Translations under genes and position numbers: made by a program
Origin: Methylobacterium longum
Lineage (GTDB): Bacteria; Pseudomonadota; Alphaproteobacteria; Rhizobiales; Beijerinckiaceae
Reading direction: 5' to 3'
Assembly (NCBI RefSeq): GCF_022179385.1
Contig: NZ_BPQS01000014.1
Coordinates: 1 to 64,000, forward strand
DNA: 64,000 nt
Part shown: positions 39,204 through 48,015 of the stretch, one piece after another
Position numbering within the stretch: the first letter of the stretch is position 1
How the letters are laid out: every line of letters starts with the position of its first letter
The notes under the pieces: generated by a model
Databases searched by the model: none
What the model was told of the DNA's origin: nothing
The model's input: only the letters and a program-made list of their open reading frames with translations

Positions 39204-40003
39204 CAGACGGCGTGGGCGACAACCGCGCGATCTGGGCACGTCTCGCCGGACTGACACCGGCCCGGATCGGGCTCGGCCGCGCGGGCAGCGGGCTGCCCAC
39301 CCGCGCGGTGCTGCGCTTCGGCCTCGATCACGCCCAGGCCCGCGACGCCGTGCACGCGCCGCTCGAGGCCGCGGCCCTCGCGGGCAGGATCGCGGATCTC
39401 GGTTTCCCCACGCTGACGGTCGCCTCGCAGGCGCCCGACCGGGCGACCTACCTGCGCAGGCCCGATCTCGGACGCCGGCTCGCGGCGGAGGATCGTGTCG
39501 CGCTCCAGGGTGAGGCCGACGGCGCCGATCTCGCCGTAGTGGTCGCGGACGGTCTGTCGGCCCGGGCGGTGCACGAGAACGCCGCGCCGGTCCTGGCGGC
39601 ATTCGGGACCCATGCCGGGAAGGCGGGGTGGACGCTGGCGCCCGTCGTCATCGCCCGGCAGGCGCGGGTGGCCCTCGGGGACGATATCGGACAGGCGCTC
39701 GGCGTGCGCGCCGTCGCCGTCCTGATCGGCGAGCGACCCGGCCTGTCGTCACCCGACAGCCTGGGCATCTACCTCACCGTCGGCCCACGGCCGGGTCGCT
39801 CGGACGCCGAGCGCAACTGCATCTCGAACGTGCGGAGCGCCGGCCTCGCGCCCGATCTCGCGGCATTTAAGCTCGCTTGGCTGCTGGCGCGCGCGCTCTC
39901 CCTCGGTCTCACCGGCGTGACACTCAAGGACGAGAGCGACCGCGCCCTGGCGGCCCGGGGACCTGCGCGCCCGCTTCCCGACGCGGACGGAACGTCGGAC
40001 TGA
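39200..40003 (+). CDS. eutC: Ethanolamine ammonia-lyase small subunit
   Basis: The 267-residue light chain that holds adenosylcobalamin together with EutB. Conserved segments include TPARIGLGRAGSGLPT near the start, LRRPDLGRRLA, VVADGLSARAVH, LIGERPGLSSPDSLGIYLT and the C-terminal RNCISNVR. The ATG overlaps the eutB stop (ATGA). A GC-rich hairpin follows the stop. Confidence 0.95.
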   Translation: MTDGVGDNRAIWARLAGLTPARIGLGRAGSGLPTRAVLRFGLDHAQARDAVHAPLEAAALAGRIADLGFPTLTVASQAPDRATYLRRPDLGRRLAAEDRVALQGEADGADLAVVVADGLSARAVHENAAPVLAAFGTHAGKAGWTLAPVVIARQARVALGDDIGQALGVRAVAVLIGERPGLSSPDSLGIYLTVGPRPGRSDAERNCISNVRSAGLAPDLAAFKLAWLLARALSLGLTGVTLKDESDRALAARGPARPLPDADGTSD

Positions 40004-40013
40004 GTTCGGAGCG

Positions 40014-40038
40014 GGGCCGGCGTCGCTGGAGCCGGCCC
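40014..40038 (+). terminator. Hairpin after eutC
   Basis: A perfect 8-bp stem GGGCCGGC/GCCGGCCC around a 9-nt loop begins 11 bp after the eutC stop. No T-run follows, as for most hairpins in this window. Confidence 0.45.
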
Positions 40039-40500
40039 GGACATGCTCCGGCGCGAGCCCCGTCCCGACATTTGCCTCAGGCTGCGGACCCGCGCACTGA
40101 TCGGGGCGGCACGATCCCGGACCGGCCGCCATGGACGCCCGGCACCGGCTCCGGCCGAACGCGAACGCCGTGCCGCGGCCACCATGCGGTCTGTCCCAGC
40201 GTGATTGACCTTGGCCATTTCTGATCTCGCGAAATGGCCCCAAGCGTGGCTGTGGCGGGGTCGCAACACCGTAAAACGATCCCGGCTCCGCCCCGAGACC
40301 TGCCCGTAAACGCCGCGATCCCGCCATAGTCCGGGCCCACCTCAAGATCCGCGGTAAACGGCAATTTCGACAACGCTTTACCGTTCGGAAAAGAGGACTT
40401 CCCGAGCAGGCGGACGACCCATCCGGCGCATCGCGAACGGCGAGGCGCCACGGTCCTGCGCACCTTCGGGATTGGCTGTGCGAAGGCTTGGTCTGAAGTC
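40039..40500 (+). promoter_or_regulatory. ilvD upstream region with repeated GTAAACG motifs and hairpins
   Basis: No gene is supported in these 462 bp. Visible structure: hairpin GGCCATTTC/GAAATGGCC (40213-40239, 9-bp arms, 9-nt loop); three direct copies of a GTAAA(A)CG motif (at 40271, 40306, 40354); and inverted repeat CGGTAAA/TTTACCG (40352-40383, 18-nt spacer). They lie 120-290 bp before the ilvD ATG and may be regulatory; no known leader peptide or attenuator was recognised. Confidence 0.4.
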
Positions 40501-42231
40501 ATGGTGACGCGTTTGAACGACAAGTCGAAGCTGCCGAGCCGCCACGTCACGGAGGGGCCCGACCGCGCCCCGCACCGCTCCTACCTCTACGCCATGGGCC
40601 TGACCCGTGAGCAGATCCACCAGCCGCTCGTCGGCGTCGCCTCCTGCTGGAACGAGGCCGCGCCCTGCAACATCTCGCTGATGCGCCAGGCACAGGCGGT
40701 GAAGAAGGGGGTCGCCGCCGCCAACGGCACGCCGCGCGAGTTCTGCACCATCACGGTGACCGACGGCATCGCCATGGGCCATGGCGGCATGCGCGCCTCG
40801 CTGCCGTCCCGCGAAGTCATCGCGGATTCGGTCGAGCTGACCATGCGCGGCCACGCCTACGACGCCCTGGTGGGCCTCGCCGGATGCGACAAGTCGCTGC
40901 CGGGCATGATGATGGCGATGGTCCGGCTCAATGTGCCGTCGATCTTCATCTACGGCGGCTCGATCCTGCCGGGCTCGTTCCGCGGCAAGCCCGTGACCGT
41001 GCAGGATTTGTTCGAGGCGGTCGGCAAGGTCGCGGTCGGCGACATGAGCCTGGAGGATTTGGACGAGCTGGAGCAGGTCGCCTGCCCGTCGGCCGGCGCC
41101 TGCGGCGCGCAATTCACCGCCAACACCATGGCGACCGTCTCCGAGGCCATCGGCCTCGCGCTGCCCTACTCGGCCGGTGCCCCGGCGCCCTACGAGATCC
41201 GCGACAAGTTCTGCGCCACCGCCGGCGAGAAGGTGATGGAGCTGCTCGCCAAGCAGATCCGCCCGCGCGACATCGTCACCCGCAAGGCGCTGGAGAACGC
41301 CGCCACCGTGGTCGCCGCCTCCGGCGGCTCGACCAACGCGGCCCTGCACCTGCCGGCCATCGCCCACGAGTGCGGCATCGAGTTCACGCTGTTCGACGTC
41401 GCCGAGATCTTCCGGCGCACGCCCTACATCGCCGACCTGAAGCCCGGTGGCCGCTACGTCGCGAAGGACATGTTCGAGGTCGGCGGCATCCCACTGCTGA
41501 TGAAGACGCTGCTCGATCACGGCTTCATGCACGGCGACTGCCTGACGGTCACCGGCCGCACCATCGCGGAGAACATGGACCGCGTGACCTGGAATCCCGA
41601 CCAGGACGTCGTCTACCCCGCCAACAAGCCGATCACGGCGACCGGGGGCGTCGTCGGCCTGAAGGGCAACCTCGCGCCCGAGGGCGCGATCGTGAAGGTC
41701 GCCGGCATGGCCGCCGAGAAGCAGGTCTTCACCGGCCCGGCCCGCGTGTTCGACGGCGAGGAGGCCTGTTTCGAGGCCGTGCAGGCGCGCACCTACAAGG
41801 AAGGCGAGGTTCTGGTCATCCGCTACGAGGGGCCGCGCGGCGGTCCGGGGATGCGCGAGATGCTGTCCACCACTGCGGCCCTCTACGGTCAGGGCATGGG
41901 CGACAAGGTCGCGCTGATCACGGACGGGCGCTTCTCCGGCGCCACCCGCGGGTTCTGCGTGGGCCATGTCGGGCCGGAGGCTGCCGTCGGCGGTCCGATC
42001 GGCCTGATCCGCGACGGCGACATGATCACCCTCGATGCGATCCAGGGCACGCTCGACGTCGCTCTCTCGGACGAGGAACTCGCCGAACGTCGGAAAGCCT
42101 GGACGCCGCGGACCAACGCCGCGACCTCCGGCTATCTCTGGAAATACGCGCAGGGCGTCGGGCCGGCCTTGTACGGCGCCGTCACCCATCCGGGAGGGGC
42201 CAAGGAGACGCAGAGCTATGCGGACGTCTAG
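40501..42231 (+). CDS. ilvD: Dihydroxy-acid dehydratase
   Basis: Dehydrates 2,3-dihydroxy-isovalerate and -methylvalerate in valine, isoleucine and leucine synthesis. The 576-residue product has the three cluster cysteines of the Fe-S IlvD/Edd family: C49 (ASCWNEAAPC), C129 (AGCDKSLPG) and C201 (SAGACGAQFTANTM), and the C-terminal active-site serine region DGRFSGATRGFCVGHV. The ribosome binding site is weak. It overlaps the downstream exoR-like gene by 14 bp. A second IlvD/Edd member, of sugar-acid type, lies at the right edge of the window. Confidence 0.95.
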   Translation: MVTRLNDKSKLPSRHVTEGPDRAPHRSYLYAMGLTREQIHQPLVGVASCWNEAAPCNISLMRQAQAVKKGVAAANGTPREFCTITVTDGIAMGHGGMRASLPSREVIADSVELTMRGHAYDALVGLAGCDKSLPGMMMAMVRLNVPSIFIYGGSILPGSFRGKPVTVQDLFEAVGKVAVGDMSLEDLDELEQVACPSAGACGAQFTANTMATVSEAIGLALPYSAGAPAPYEIRDKFCATAGEKVMELLAKQIRPRDIVTRKALENAATVVAASGGSTNAALHLPAIAHECGIEFTLFDVAEIFRRTPYIADLKPGGRYVAKDMFEVGGIPLLMKTLLDHGFMHGDCLTVTGRTIAENMDRVTWNPDQDVVYPANKPITATGGVVGLKGNLAPEGAIVKVAGMAAEKQVFTGPARVFDGEEACFEAVQARTYKEGEVLVIRYEGPRGGPGMREMLSTTAALYGQGMGDKVALITDGRFSGATRGFCVGHVGPEAAVGGPIGLIRDGDMITLDAIQGTLDVALSDEELAERRKAWTPRTNAATSGYLWKYAQGVGPALYGAVTHPGGAKETQSYADV

Positions 42232-43138
42232 GACTGACCTCAGCCGGCGTCAGGCGCCGGCCGGGGTCGATCCCGGTCGGATCCGACTCAGGCGCGCGGG
42301 CAGGATCGCCGCCGGGGCCTGGGCATTGGCCCTGCTCGTCGTGCCGACGGCCGCGCCCCGGGCCCTCGATGCCAGCATCCGCACGCCGGTCCAGGTCCCG
42401 GCTCAGGTGCCCGTGGCCGACAAGGGCTACCGGTCGGCCAAGGACGCGCTCCGGGCGGGCGTGCGCGAGTACAATGCCGGCGACAAGCAGGGCGCCGCAC
42501 GGGCGCTGGAATACGCCGCGGGCCAGGGTCATGCCCTGGCGCTGTGGAAGCTCGGCCGGATGTACGCCGAGGGCGACGGCGTGCCCCACGACGACCTGAA
42601 GGCGTTCGAGTTCTTCTCCCGGATCGCCGACGCCAGCACCGATGACGGCCCCGATCCGCAGAATTCCGCGGTCCTCGGCAGCGCCTTCACGGCGCTCGGC
42701 ACCTACTTCCTGGAGGGGATCAAGGGCAGCTACGTGCGCCCTAACCCCGAGCGCGCCTACGACATGTTCAACTACGCGGCGTCGTATTACGGCGACCCCA
42801 ACGCGCAGTACAATCTGGCCCGGCTCTACCTCGACGGCACCGGCGTCGAGTCCGATCCGCGGCAGGCGGCGCGCTGGTTCAACCTTGCGGCCGAGAAGGG
42901 GCATCACCCCGCGCAGGCGCTGCTCGGCGACATGCTGGTCAACGGCCTCGGCGGGATCCCCATCCAGCGCGTGAAGGGCCTGATGTGGCTGTCGCTGGCC
43001 CGCGAGGGCGCGGAGAGCCGCAAGGACGATTGGATCGTCGGGCTCTACGACAAGAACTGGGCGGCCGCCAACGACGACGACCGCGCCGAGGCGCAGACGC
43101 AGCTGCAGACCGTGGGTTCGATCAGGCGGCGGCGCTGA
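42218..43138 (+). CDS. exoR: Sel1-repeat protein, ExoR-like
   Basis: A 306-residue secreted protein with an N-terminal hydrophobic segment (about residues 25-45) and at least four Sel1/TPR-like repeats: ALWKLGRMYAEGDGVPHDD, FTALGTYFLEGI, AQYNLARLYLDGTGV and AQALLGDMLVNGLGG. The sequence EGDGVPHDDLKAFEFFSRIAD and the ending WIVGLYDKNWA resemble ExoR, the periplasmic inhibitor of the ExoS/ChvG sensor that controls exopolysaccharide and motility in rhizobia. No chvG/chvI is in the window. The ATG at 42218 overlaps the end of ilvD by 14 bp, with AAGGAG 11 bp upstream. Confidence 0.8.
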   Translation: MRTSRTDLSRRQAPAGVDPGRIRLRRAGRIAAGAWALALLVVPTAAPRALDASIRTPVQVPAQVPVADKGYRSAKDALRAGVREYNAGDKQGAARALEYAAGQGHALALWKLGRMYAEGDGVPHDDLKAFEFFSRIADASTDDGPDPQNSAVLGSAFTALGTYFLEGIKGSYVRPNPERAYDMFNYAASYYGDPNAQYNLARLYLDGTGVESDPRQAARWFNLAAEKGHHPAQALLGDMLVNGLGGIPIQRVKGLMWLSLAREGAESRKDDWIVGLYDKNWAAANDDDRAEAQTQLQTVGSIRRRR

Positions 43139-43150
43139 CCGCCGCCTGAT
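43121..43150. terminator. Perfect 12-bp hairpin overlapping the exoR stop codon
   Basis: ATCAGGCGGCGG (43121-43132) pairs perfectly with CCGCCGCCTGAT (43139-43150); the 6-nt loop contains the TGA stop of the exoR-like gene. It lies between convergent genes and is probably a bidirectional terminator. Confidence 0.65.
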
Positions 43151-43159
43151 CCGCGATCC

Positions 43160-43783
43160 TCAGCCCTTCTTGGCGGCCTGCGCGGCCTGGAAGGACGGGC
43201 GTGCCAGGGTTTCGGCGACGTAGCCGGCGAGCTTGGGCCAGCGGCCCGCGTCGACCTGCGCGTCGGCCACGTGGAAATTGTAGAAGCCGGTGGCGATCGA
43301 GATGTCGGCGATGCTGAACGCGTCGCCCACGAGGTACGGGCCCGAGATCTGCCGTTCCAGGTAGTCGAACAGCGGCGGCAGGTCCTTGTCGAGGGCCTTG
43401 GTGACGGCGGCCTCGTCGGTGGGCTGACCCATCATGTTGGGCTTCAGCACCCGCTCGACGAACGGCACGATCAGCTTCCCGAACAATTCGGTATCGCCGA
43501 ACTTGTCGAACCAGACCGCGCGGCCGAGGGCCTGCGGATCGGTCGGCACCAGGGCCGGCGTCGGGTGCCTGCGCTCGAGGTACCAGAGGATGGCCGACGA
43601 ATCCGCGAGCCTGAACCCGTCGACCTCGACGGCCGGGATCTTGCCCAGGGGGCTCGCCGCCTGGAAGTCGGGATCCGGCGCGTGAAACATCACCGGCCGG
43701 TGCTCGTAGGCGACGCCCTTCTCGGTGAGCGAGACCAGAACCTTGCGGACGTAGGGCGAATAGCCGGTACCATAGACGATCAA
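43160..43783 (-). CDS. Glutathione S-transferase family protein
   Basis: A 207-residue soluble enzyme with an N-terminal thioredoxin-like domain (IVYGTGYSPYVRKVLVSL, then LGKIPAVEVDGFRLADSSAIL) and an all-helical C-terminal domain (GPYLVGDAFSIADISIAT). It conjugates or transfers glutathione; the substrate is not apparent. The frame extends far upstream, but homology begins at LIVYGTG; the codon there is TTG (43781-43783) with GGGAG 7 bp upstream, so a TTG start is proposed. Confidence 0.88.
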   Translation of the reverse strand: MIVYGTGYSPYVRKVLVSLTEKGVAYEHRPVMFHAPDPDFQAASPLGKIPAVEVDGFRLADSSAILWYLERRHPTPALVPTDPQALGRAVWFDKFGDTELFGKLIVPFVERVLKPNMMGQPTDEAAVTKALDKDLPPLFDYLERQISGPYLVGDAFSIADISIATGFYNFHVADAQVDAGRWPKLAGYVAETLARPSFQAAQAAKKG

Positions 43784-43854
43784 GCGGAACTCCCAGGATT
43801 GAAGGGCACGGCCGCGACCTTGCGCCGGCCCGTCCCGGCAATCTAGGGCAGGAC

Positions 43855-44655
43855 TCAGCCGGCGGAGAGTTCGACCGTCACCGGCACGTGGTCGGAGGGC
43901 TTGTCGAGACCGCGCAGGTGCTTCTGCACCGAGGCCGAGATCAGCCGGTCGGCCGCCTGGGGCGACAGCAGCAGGTGGTCGATGCGGATGCCGGCATTCC
44001 GCTGCCAGCAGCCGGCCTGATAGTCCCAGAACGTGTAGAGCCCGTCGCGCGGATCGCAGGCGCGCAGGGCGTCGGTGTAGCCCTCGGCTAGAAGGACCCG
44101 GAACGCGGCCCGGCTCTGGGGAAGGAAGAGGGCGTCGCCGCGCCAAGCCTCGGGATCGGCTGCGTCGGCGGGCTCGGGGATGACGTTGTAGTCGCCCGCC
44201 AGGACCACCGCGATCTCGTCCGCCATGATCGCCCGGGCGTGAAGCCGGAGACGCTCCAGGAAGGCGAGCTTGTACGGATATTTCGGACTGTCCACCGGGT
44301 TGCCGTTGGGCAGGTAGATCGACGCGACCCGCACCGGCCGCGTCTCCGTGCCGGTCACCAGCACCTCGATGTAGCGGGCCTGCTCGTCGGACGCGTCGCC
44401 GGGCAGGCCGCGCCGGAGGGAATCCGGCGCGATCTCGAGGGGCTTCCGGACCAGGAGCGCGACGCCGTTATAGGCCTTCTGACCCAGCGTCTCGACCGCG
44501 TAGCCGGCGGCTTCAACCTCGGCGCGCGGGAAGGCTTCGTCTTGGCACTTCAACTCCTGCAGGCAGACCACGTCGGGCCGCGCCTCCTCCAGGAAGGCGA
44601 GGAGATGCGGCAGCCGCTGCTTGATCGAATTGACGTTCCAGGTGGTGATCCGCAT
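43855..44655 (-). CDS. xthA: Exodeoxyribonuclease III
   Basis: A 266-residue AP endonuclease/3'-exonuclease of the EEP family used in base-excision repair. Motifs are ITTWNVNSI (1-10), CLQELKCQDEAFP with the metal-binding glutamate, NGVALLVRK, LAGDYNVIPEP, GIRIDHLLLS and SDHVPV with the catalytic Asp-His. The ATG at 44653-44655 matches the family start; the frame opens 72 bp earlier. It is divergent from the ceramidase-family gene. Confidence 0.95.
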   Translation of the reverse strand: MRITTWNVNSIKQRLPHLLAFLEEARPDVVCLQELKCQDEAFPRAEVEAAGYAVETLGQKAYNGVALLVRKPLEIAPDSLRRGLPGDASDEQARYIEVLVTGTETRPVRVASIYLPNGNPVDSPKYPYKLAFLERLRLHARAIMADEIAVVLAGDYNVIPEPADAADPEAWRGDALFLPQSRAAFRVLLAEGYTDALRACDPRDGLYTFWDYQAGCWQRNAGIRIDHLLLSPQAADRLISASVQKHLRGLDKPSDHVPVTVELSAG

Positions 44656-44750
44656 CGCCTCGCTTCCGGTCGCCGCCGCGCCGTCATCCGCGCTTCGCCG
44701 CGCCCTGACAAGGCCATCCCGGCGCAAGATCGGAATACTAGGGTCGCGGG

Positions 44751-45437
44751 ATGGATTGGTTCGAGCCGATCAAGGCCTATTGCGAGCGGAACGACCCGGG
44801 CTTCTGGGCCGAACCGGCCAACGCCCTCTCGAACGGCGCCTTCCTGCTCGCGGCGGCCGCCTCGGCGCGGCGCGCCTTCAGGGCCGAGCCGCCGGACCGC
44901 GCCTGTCTCGCCCTCGCGGGCCTGATCGCCGTGGTCGGCCTCGGCTCGTTCCTGTTCCACACGCTGGCGATCTACGCGGCGCTGCTCGCCGACGTGATCC
45001 CGATCGCGCTCTTCATCTACGCCTACCTGACGCTGGCGCTGCGTCGATTCCTGAGGCTCAGTCCGACGCGCGTCGCCGCGGCAACCGCCGGTTTCGTCCT
45101 GTTCGGCTTCGCGCTGACACCGATGCTCGACGGGCTGGCCGGTGCCGACGTTTCGAGCCTGACGAACGGCTCGATCGATTACCTGCCGGCCCTGCTCGCG
45201 CTGTTCGGCATGGCCGCGGCCGTGCTAGGCCGGCCCGAGGCGCGCATCCTCAACACCGGGTGGCGGCTCGCCGGCATCGGCGTACTGTTCCTGGTCTCGC
45301 TGGTTGCCCGCACCGCCGATCAGGCAGTCTGTGCCGCGTGGCCGACGGGCACGCACGCGCTCTGGCACCTCATGAACGCGGCCGTCCTCTACGCGCTGGT
45401 GGCGACCGCCATCCGTCATCGCGAGGCCGCCGGATGA
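44751..45437 (+). CDS. Ceramidase-family (alkaline ceramidase-like) membrane protein
   Basis: A 228-residue inner-membrane protein with about seven hydrophobic helices, of the CREST/alkaline ceramidase superfamily. The signature residues are in CERNDPGFWAEPANALSN (11-28), GSFLFHT (about 64-70, histidine) and GTHALWHLMNA (about 203-213, two histidines), the set that binds zinc in eukaryotic ceramidases. Whether the bacterial protein acts on an amide lipid is unknown. It precedes hom by 109 bp on the same strand. Confidence 0.88.
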   Translation: MDWFEPIKAYCERNDPGFWAEPANALSNGAFLLAAAASARRAFRAEPPDRACLALAGLIAVVGLGSFLFHTLAIYAALLADVIPIALFIYAYLTLALRRFLRLSPTRVAAATAGFVLFGFALTPMLDGLAGADVSSLTNGSIDYLPALLALFGMAAAVLGRPEARILNTGWRLAGIGVLFLVSLVARTADQAVCAAWPTGTHALWHLMNAAVLYALVATAIRHREAAG

Positions 45438-45546
45438 GCCGGTCCCGGGCGCCCGGCGGTTTCCTTGCGGCCCGTGCGGAATTCTTGCAGAAGTGCGCCG
45501 CATCGGGCGCCCGGTCCATCGCGGCTGCCCGGGCACGGAAAGGGTG

Positions 45547-46863
45547 ATGACAGTGAGCTTTCGCCTCGGGATCGCCGGGCTCGGCACCGTCGGTGCGTCC
45601 GTGGTCCGGATGGTCGAGCGCCGCCGTGCGGCGCTCGCTGCGGCCGGCCTCGACATCCGCGTCGCCGCGGTCTCCTCGCGCGACCGCAGCCGCGACCGCG
45701 GCCTGGATCTCACCGACGTGGCGTGGTTCGACGATCCCGTGGCGCTGGCGCGATCCGGCGACGTCGACTGCGTCGTCGAGCTGATCGGCGGCGCGGAGGG
45801 CCCGGCCAAGGCGGTCGTCGAGGCCGCGCTCGGAGTCGGCAAGCCGGTGGTCACCGCCAACAAGGCCCTTCTGGCGCGTCACGGCGCGGCCCTGGCCGCG
45901 CTCGCCGAGGAGAACGGCGTGGCCCTCGCCTTCGAGGCGGCGGTGGCCGGCGGCATCCCGGTGATCAAGACCCTGCGGGAGGGGCTGCCCGGCAACACGA
46001 TCTTGCGCATCTACGGGATCCTGAACGGCACCTGCAATTACATCCTCAGCCGCATGGAGCGCGAGGGCCTCACCTTCGAGGCCTGCCTCAAGGACGCACA
46101 GGCGCTGGGCTACGCCGAGGCGGACCCGACCTTCGATGTCGAGGGCTTCGATACCGCGCACAAGCTCGCGCTCCTGACGAGCCTCGCCTTCGGCACGGCC
46201 GTCGATGCCGACGGCGTGTCGGTGGAGGGAATCTCTCGGGTTCAGCCCCTGGATCTGCGTATGGCGGACGAGCTCGGCTACCGGATCAAACTGCTCGGCG
46301 TGGCGCAGGCGGCCGAGGCCGGGATCGAGCAGCGCGTTCACCCGACGATGGTGCCGAAATCCTCCGCGATCGCGCAGGTCATGGGCGTGACCAACGCCGT
46401 GACCATCGATGCCGACGCGGTCGGCGAATTGACCCTCATCGGGCCCGGCGCCGGCGGCGAGGCCACGGCCTCCGCGGTTCTGGCCGACATCGCCGACGTC
46501 GCCCGCGGCATCGTGCGCGCCACCTTCGGAATCCCGGCCTCGGCGATGAGCGCCAGCGAGCGGGTCGAGATGCAGCGCCACGAAGGCGGCTACTACATCC
46601 GCCTGACTGTCCACGATCGTCCCGGTGTCGCGGCCGGTGTCGCCCAGCGCATGGCCGAGCGGGAGATCTCCCTGGAGAGCATCCTGCAGCGTCGGACCGA
46701 GAGTGCCGACACCGATCCACGCGGGCGGTCCGGGCGGCCCGTGCCTCTCGTGCTGATCACCTACGCGGCGACCGAGGGCAACATCCGGGCTGCGCTCGAC
46801 GCCATCGGCGACGACGGGCTGCTGGCCGAGCCCCCGCAGGTCATCCGGATCGAGCGGGAGTAA
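45547..46863 (+). CDS. hom: Homoserine dehydrogenase
   Basis: Reduces aspartate semialdehyde to homoserine for threonine, methionine and isoleucine synthesis. The 438-residue product has the NAD(P) motif GLGTVG (11-16), TANKALLA with the catalytic lysine, GILNGTCNYILS, and a C-terminal ACT domain (YYIRLTVHDRPGVAAGVAQ onward) for allosteric threonine control. The ATG at 45547 has AAAGG nearby; an ATG 54 bp upstream is less likely. The hom-glpX order is common in Hyphomicrobiales; recJ, often third, is absent here. Confidence 0.95.
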   Translation: MTVSFRLGIAGLGTVGASVVRMVERRRAALAAAGLDIRVAAVSSRDRSRDRGLDLTDVAWFDDPVALARSGDVDCVVELIGGAEGPAKAVVEAALGVGKPVVTANKALLARHGAALAALAEENGVALAFEAAVAGGIPVIKTLREGLPGNTILRIYGILNGTCNYILSRMEREGLTFEACLKDAQALGYAEADPTFDVEGFDTAHKLALLTSLAFGTAVDADGVSVEGISRVQPLDLRMADELGYRIKLLGVAQAAEAGIEQRVHPTMVPKSSAIAQVMGVTNAVTIDADAVGELTLIGPGAGGEATASAVLADIADVARGIVRATFGIPASAMSASERVEMQRHEGGYYIRLTVHDRPGVAAGVAQRMAEREISLESILQRRTESADTDPRGRSGRPVPLVLITYAATEGNIRAALDAIGDDGLLAEPPQVIRIERE

Positions 46864-46865
46864 AA

Positions 46866-46892
46866 CAACCTGTGAGTGCTATTCGCAGGTTG
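46866..46892 (+). promoter_or_regulatory. Inverted repeat immediately after hom
   Basis: CAACCTGTG pairs with CGCAGGTTG (9 bp, one G-U) around a 9-nt loop, starting 3 bp after the hom stop and 112 bp before glpX. It may be a terminator or a binding site in the glpX promoter region; the rest of 46893-47003 shows no clear promoter. Confidence 0.4.
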
Positions 46893-47003
46893 ATGCATGT
46901 TATTCGACCACGGTAAGCGGGCCTTAGACTGAACGCCCGACGCCCGGCGGCGTTCAAACCGGGATCCGACTTCAAGATCGGGCCCGGACAGAGGCAGGAA
47001 ACG

Positions 47004-47987
47004 ATGGCTGACGCCCCCAGGTCCGCGCAACGCGGCGTGCCGCGCACGCTCGCCCTCGAACTCGCCCGCGTGACCGAGCGCGCCGCCATCGCGGCCGCAC
47101 GCCTGCGCGGCAAAGGCGACGAGAAGGCCGCGGATCAGGCGGCCGTCGACGCGATGCGGGACGAACTCAACCTGCTGCCGATCCGCGGGACCGTCGTGAT
47201 CGGGGAGGGCGAGCGCGATCAGGCGCCGATGTTGTTCATCGGGGAGACGTTGGGTCGGGGCGACGGGCCCGAGGTCGACATCGCGGTCGATCCGCTGGAG
47301 GGCACGACGCTCTGCGCCAAGGACATGCCGGGCGCGATCGCGGTGATGGCGATGGCCGAGCGCGGCTCGCTGCTCGCTGCCCCGGACGTCTACATGCAGA
47401 AGATCGCCATCGGTCCGGGCTATCCCGCGGGCCTCGTCGATCTCGACGCCAGCCCCACCGAGAACATCGCGGCGCTCGCCCGTGCCAAGGGTGTCGACCC
47501 GCAGCAGATCACCGCGCTGATCCTCGACCGGCCGCGGCATGCCGCCCTGGTCGCGGAGGTGCGGGCGGCGGGCGCGGCGGTCCGCCTGATCTCGGACGGC
47601 GACATCGCCGGCATCATTTTCACCGCGAGCCCCGAGGATACCGGCATCGACCTGTATCTCGGGACGGGTGCCGCCCCCGAGGGCGTGCTGGCGGCGGCCG
47701 CCATGCGGTGCATCGGCGGCCAGATGCAGGGGCGCCTGATCCTCGACACGTCCGAGCGCCGTCGCCGCGCGGCGGAGATGGGCATCGCCGATCTCGACCG
47801 GAAGTACGACCTCACCGATCTGGTCAGCGGCGACGTGATCGTGGCCGCCACCGGCGTCACCGACGGGGCGCTCCTGCGGGGCGTGCGGTTCCGGCCCGAC
47901 CGGATCCAGACGGAAACGCTGGTTTACCGGTCGGAAGCCGGTACCGTCCGGCGGATCCTCGGGGAGCACCGGCGCGGGCTCAGCTGA
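47004..47987 (+). CDS. glpX: Class II fructose-1,6-bisphosphatase
   Basis: Dephosphorylates fructose 1,6-bisphosphate in gluconeogenesis (and sedoheptulose 1,7-bisphosphate in some relatives). The 327-residue product has IRGTVVIGEGERDQAP, the metal-site DPLEGTTLCAK, GLVDLDASPTENI, LISDGDIAG and LYLGTGAAPEGVLAAAA. AGGAAACG precedes the ATG. In a methylotroph this is the gluconeogenic phosphatase that follows C1 assimilation. A hairpin separates it from the convergent transpeptidase gene. Confidence 0.96.
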   Translation: MADAPRSAQRGVPRTLALELARVTERAAIAAARLRGKGDEKAADQAAVDAMRDELNLLPIRGTVVIGEGERDQAPMLFIGETLGRGDGPEVDIAVDPLEGTTLCAKDMPGAIAVMAMAERGSLLAAPDVYMQKIAIGPGYPAGLVDLDASPTENIAALARAKGVDPQQITALILDRPRHAALVAEVRAAGAAVRLISDGDIAGIIFTASPEDTGIDLYLGTGAAPEGVLAAAAMRCIGGQMQGRLILDTSERRRRAAEMGIADLDRKYDLTDLVSGDVIVAATGVTDGALLRGVRFRPDRIQTETLVYRSEAGTVRRILGEHRRGLS

Positions 47988-47990
47988 AGC

Positions 47991-48014
47991 GTCGCGCGGC
48001 CGCTGCCGCGCGGC
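47991..48014. terminator. Bidirectional terminator hairpin between glpX and ldt
   Basis: GTCGCGCGGC (47991-48000) pairs with GCCGCGCGGC (48005-48014), 10 bp with one G-U pair, loop CGCT, in the 28-bp gap between convergent genes. Confidence 0.6.
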
Positions 48015-48015
48015 C

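Noticed and set aside
36585..39602. 1005-codon minus-strand open frame
   Set aside because: Antisense to lutC, the transglutaminase gene, eutB and eutC; GC-rich DNA leaves the antisense frame open.
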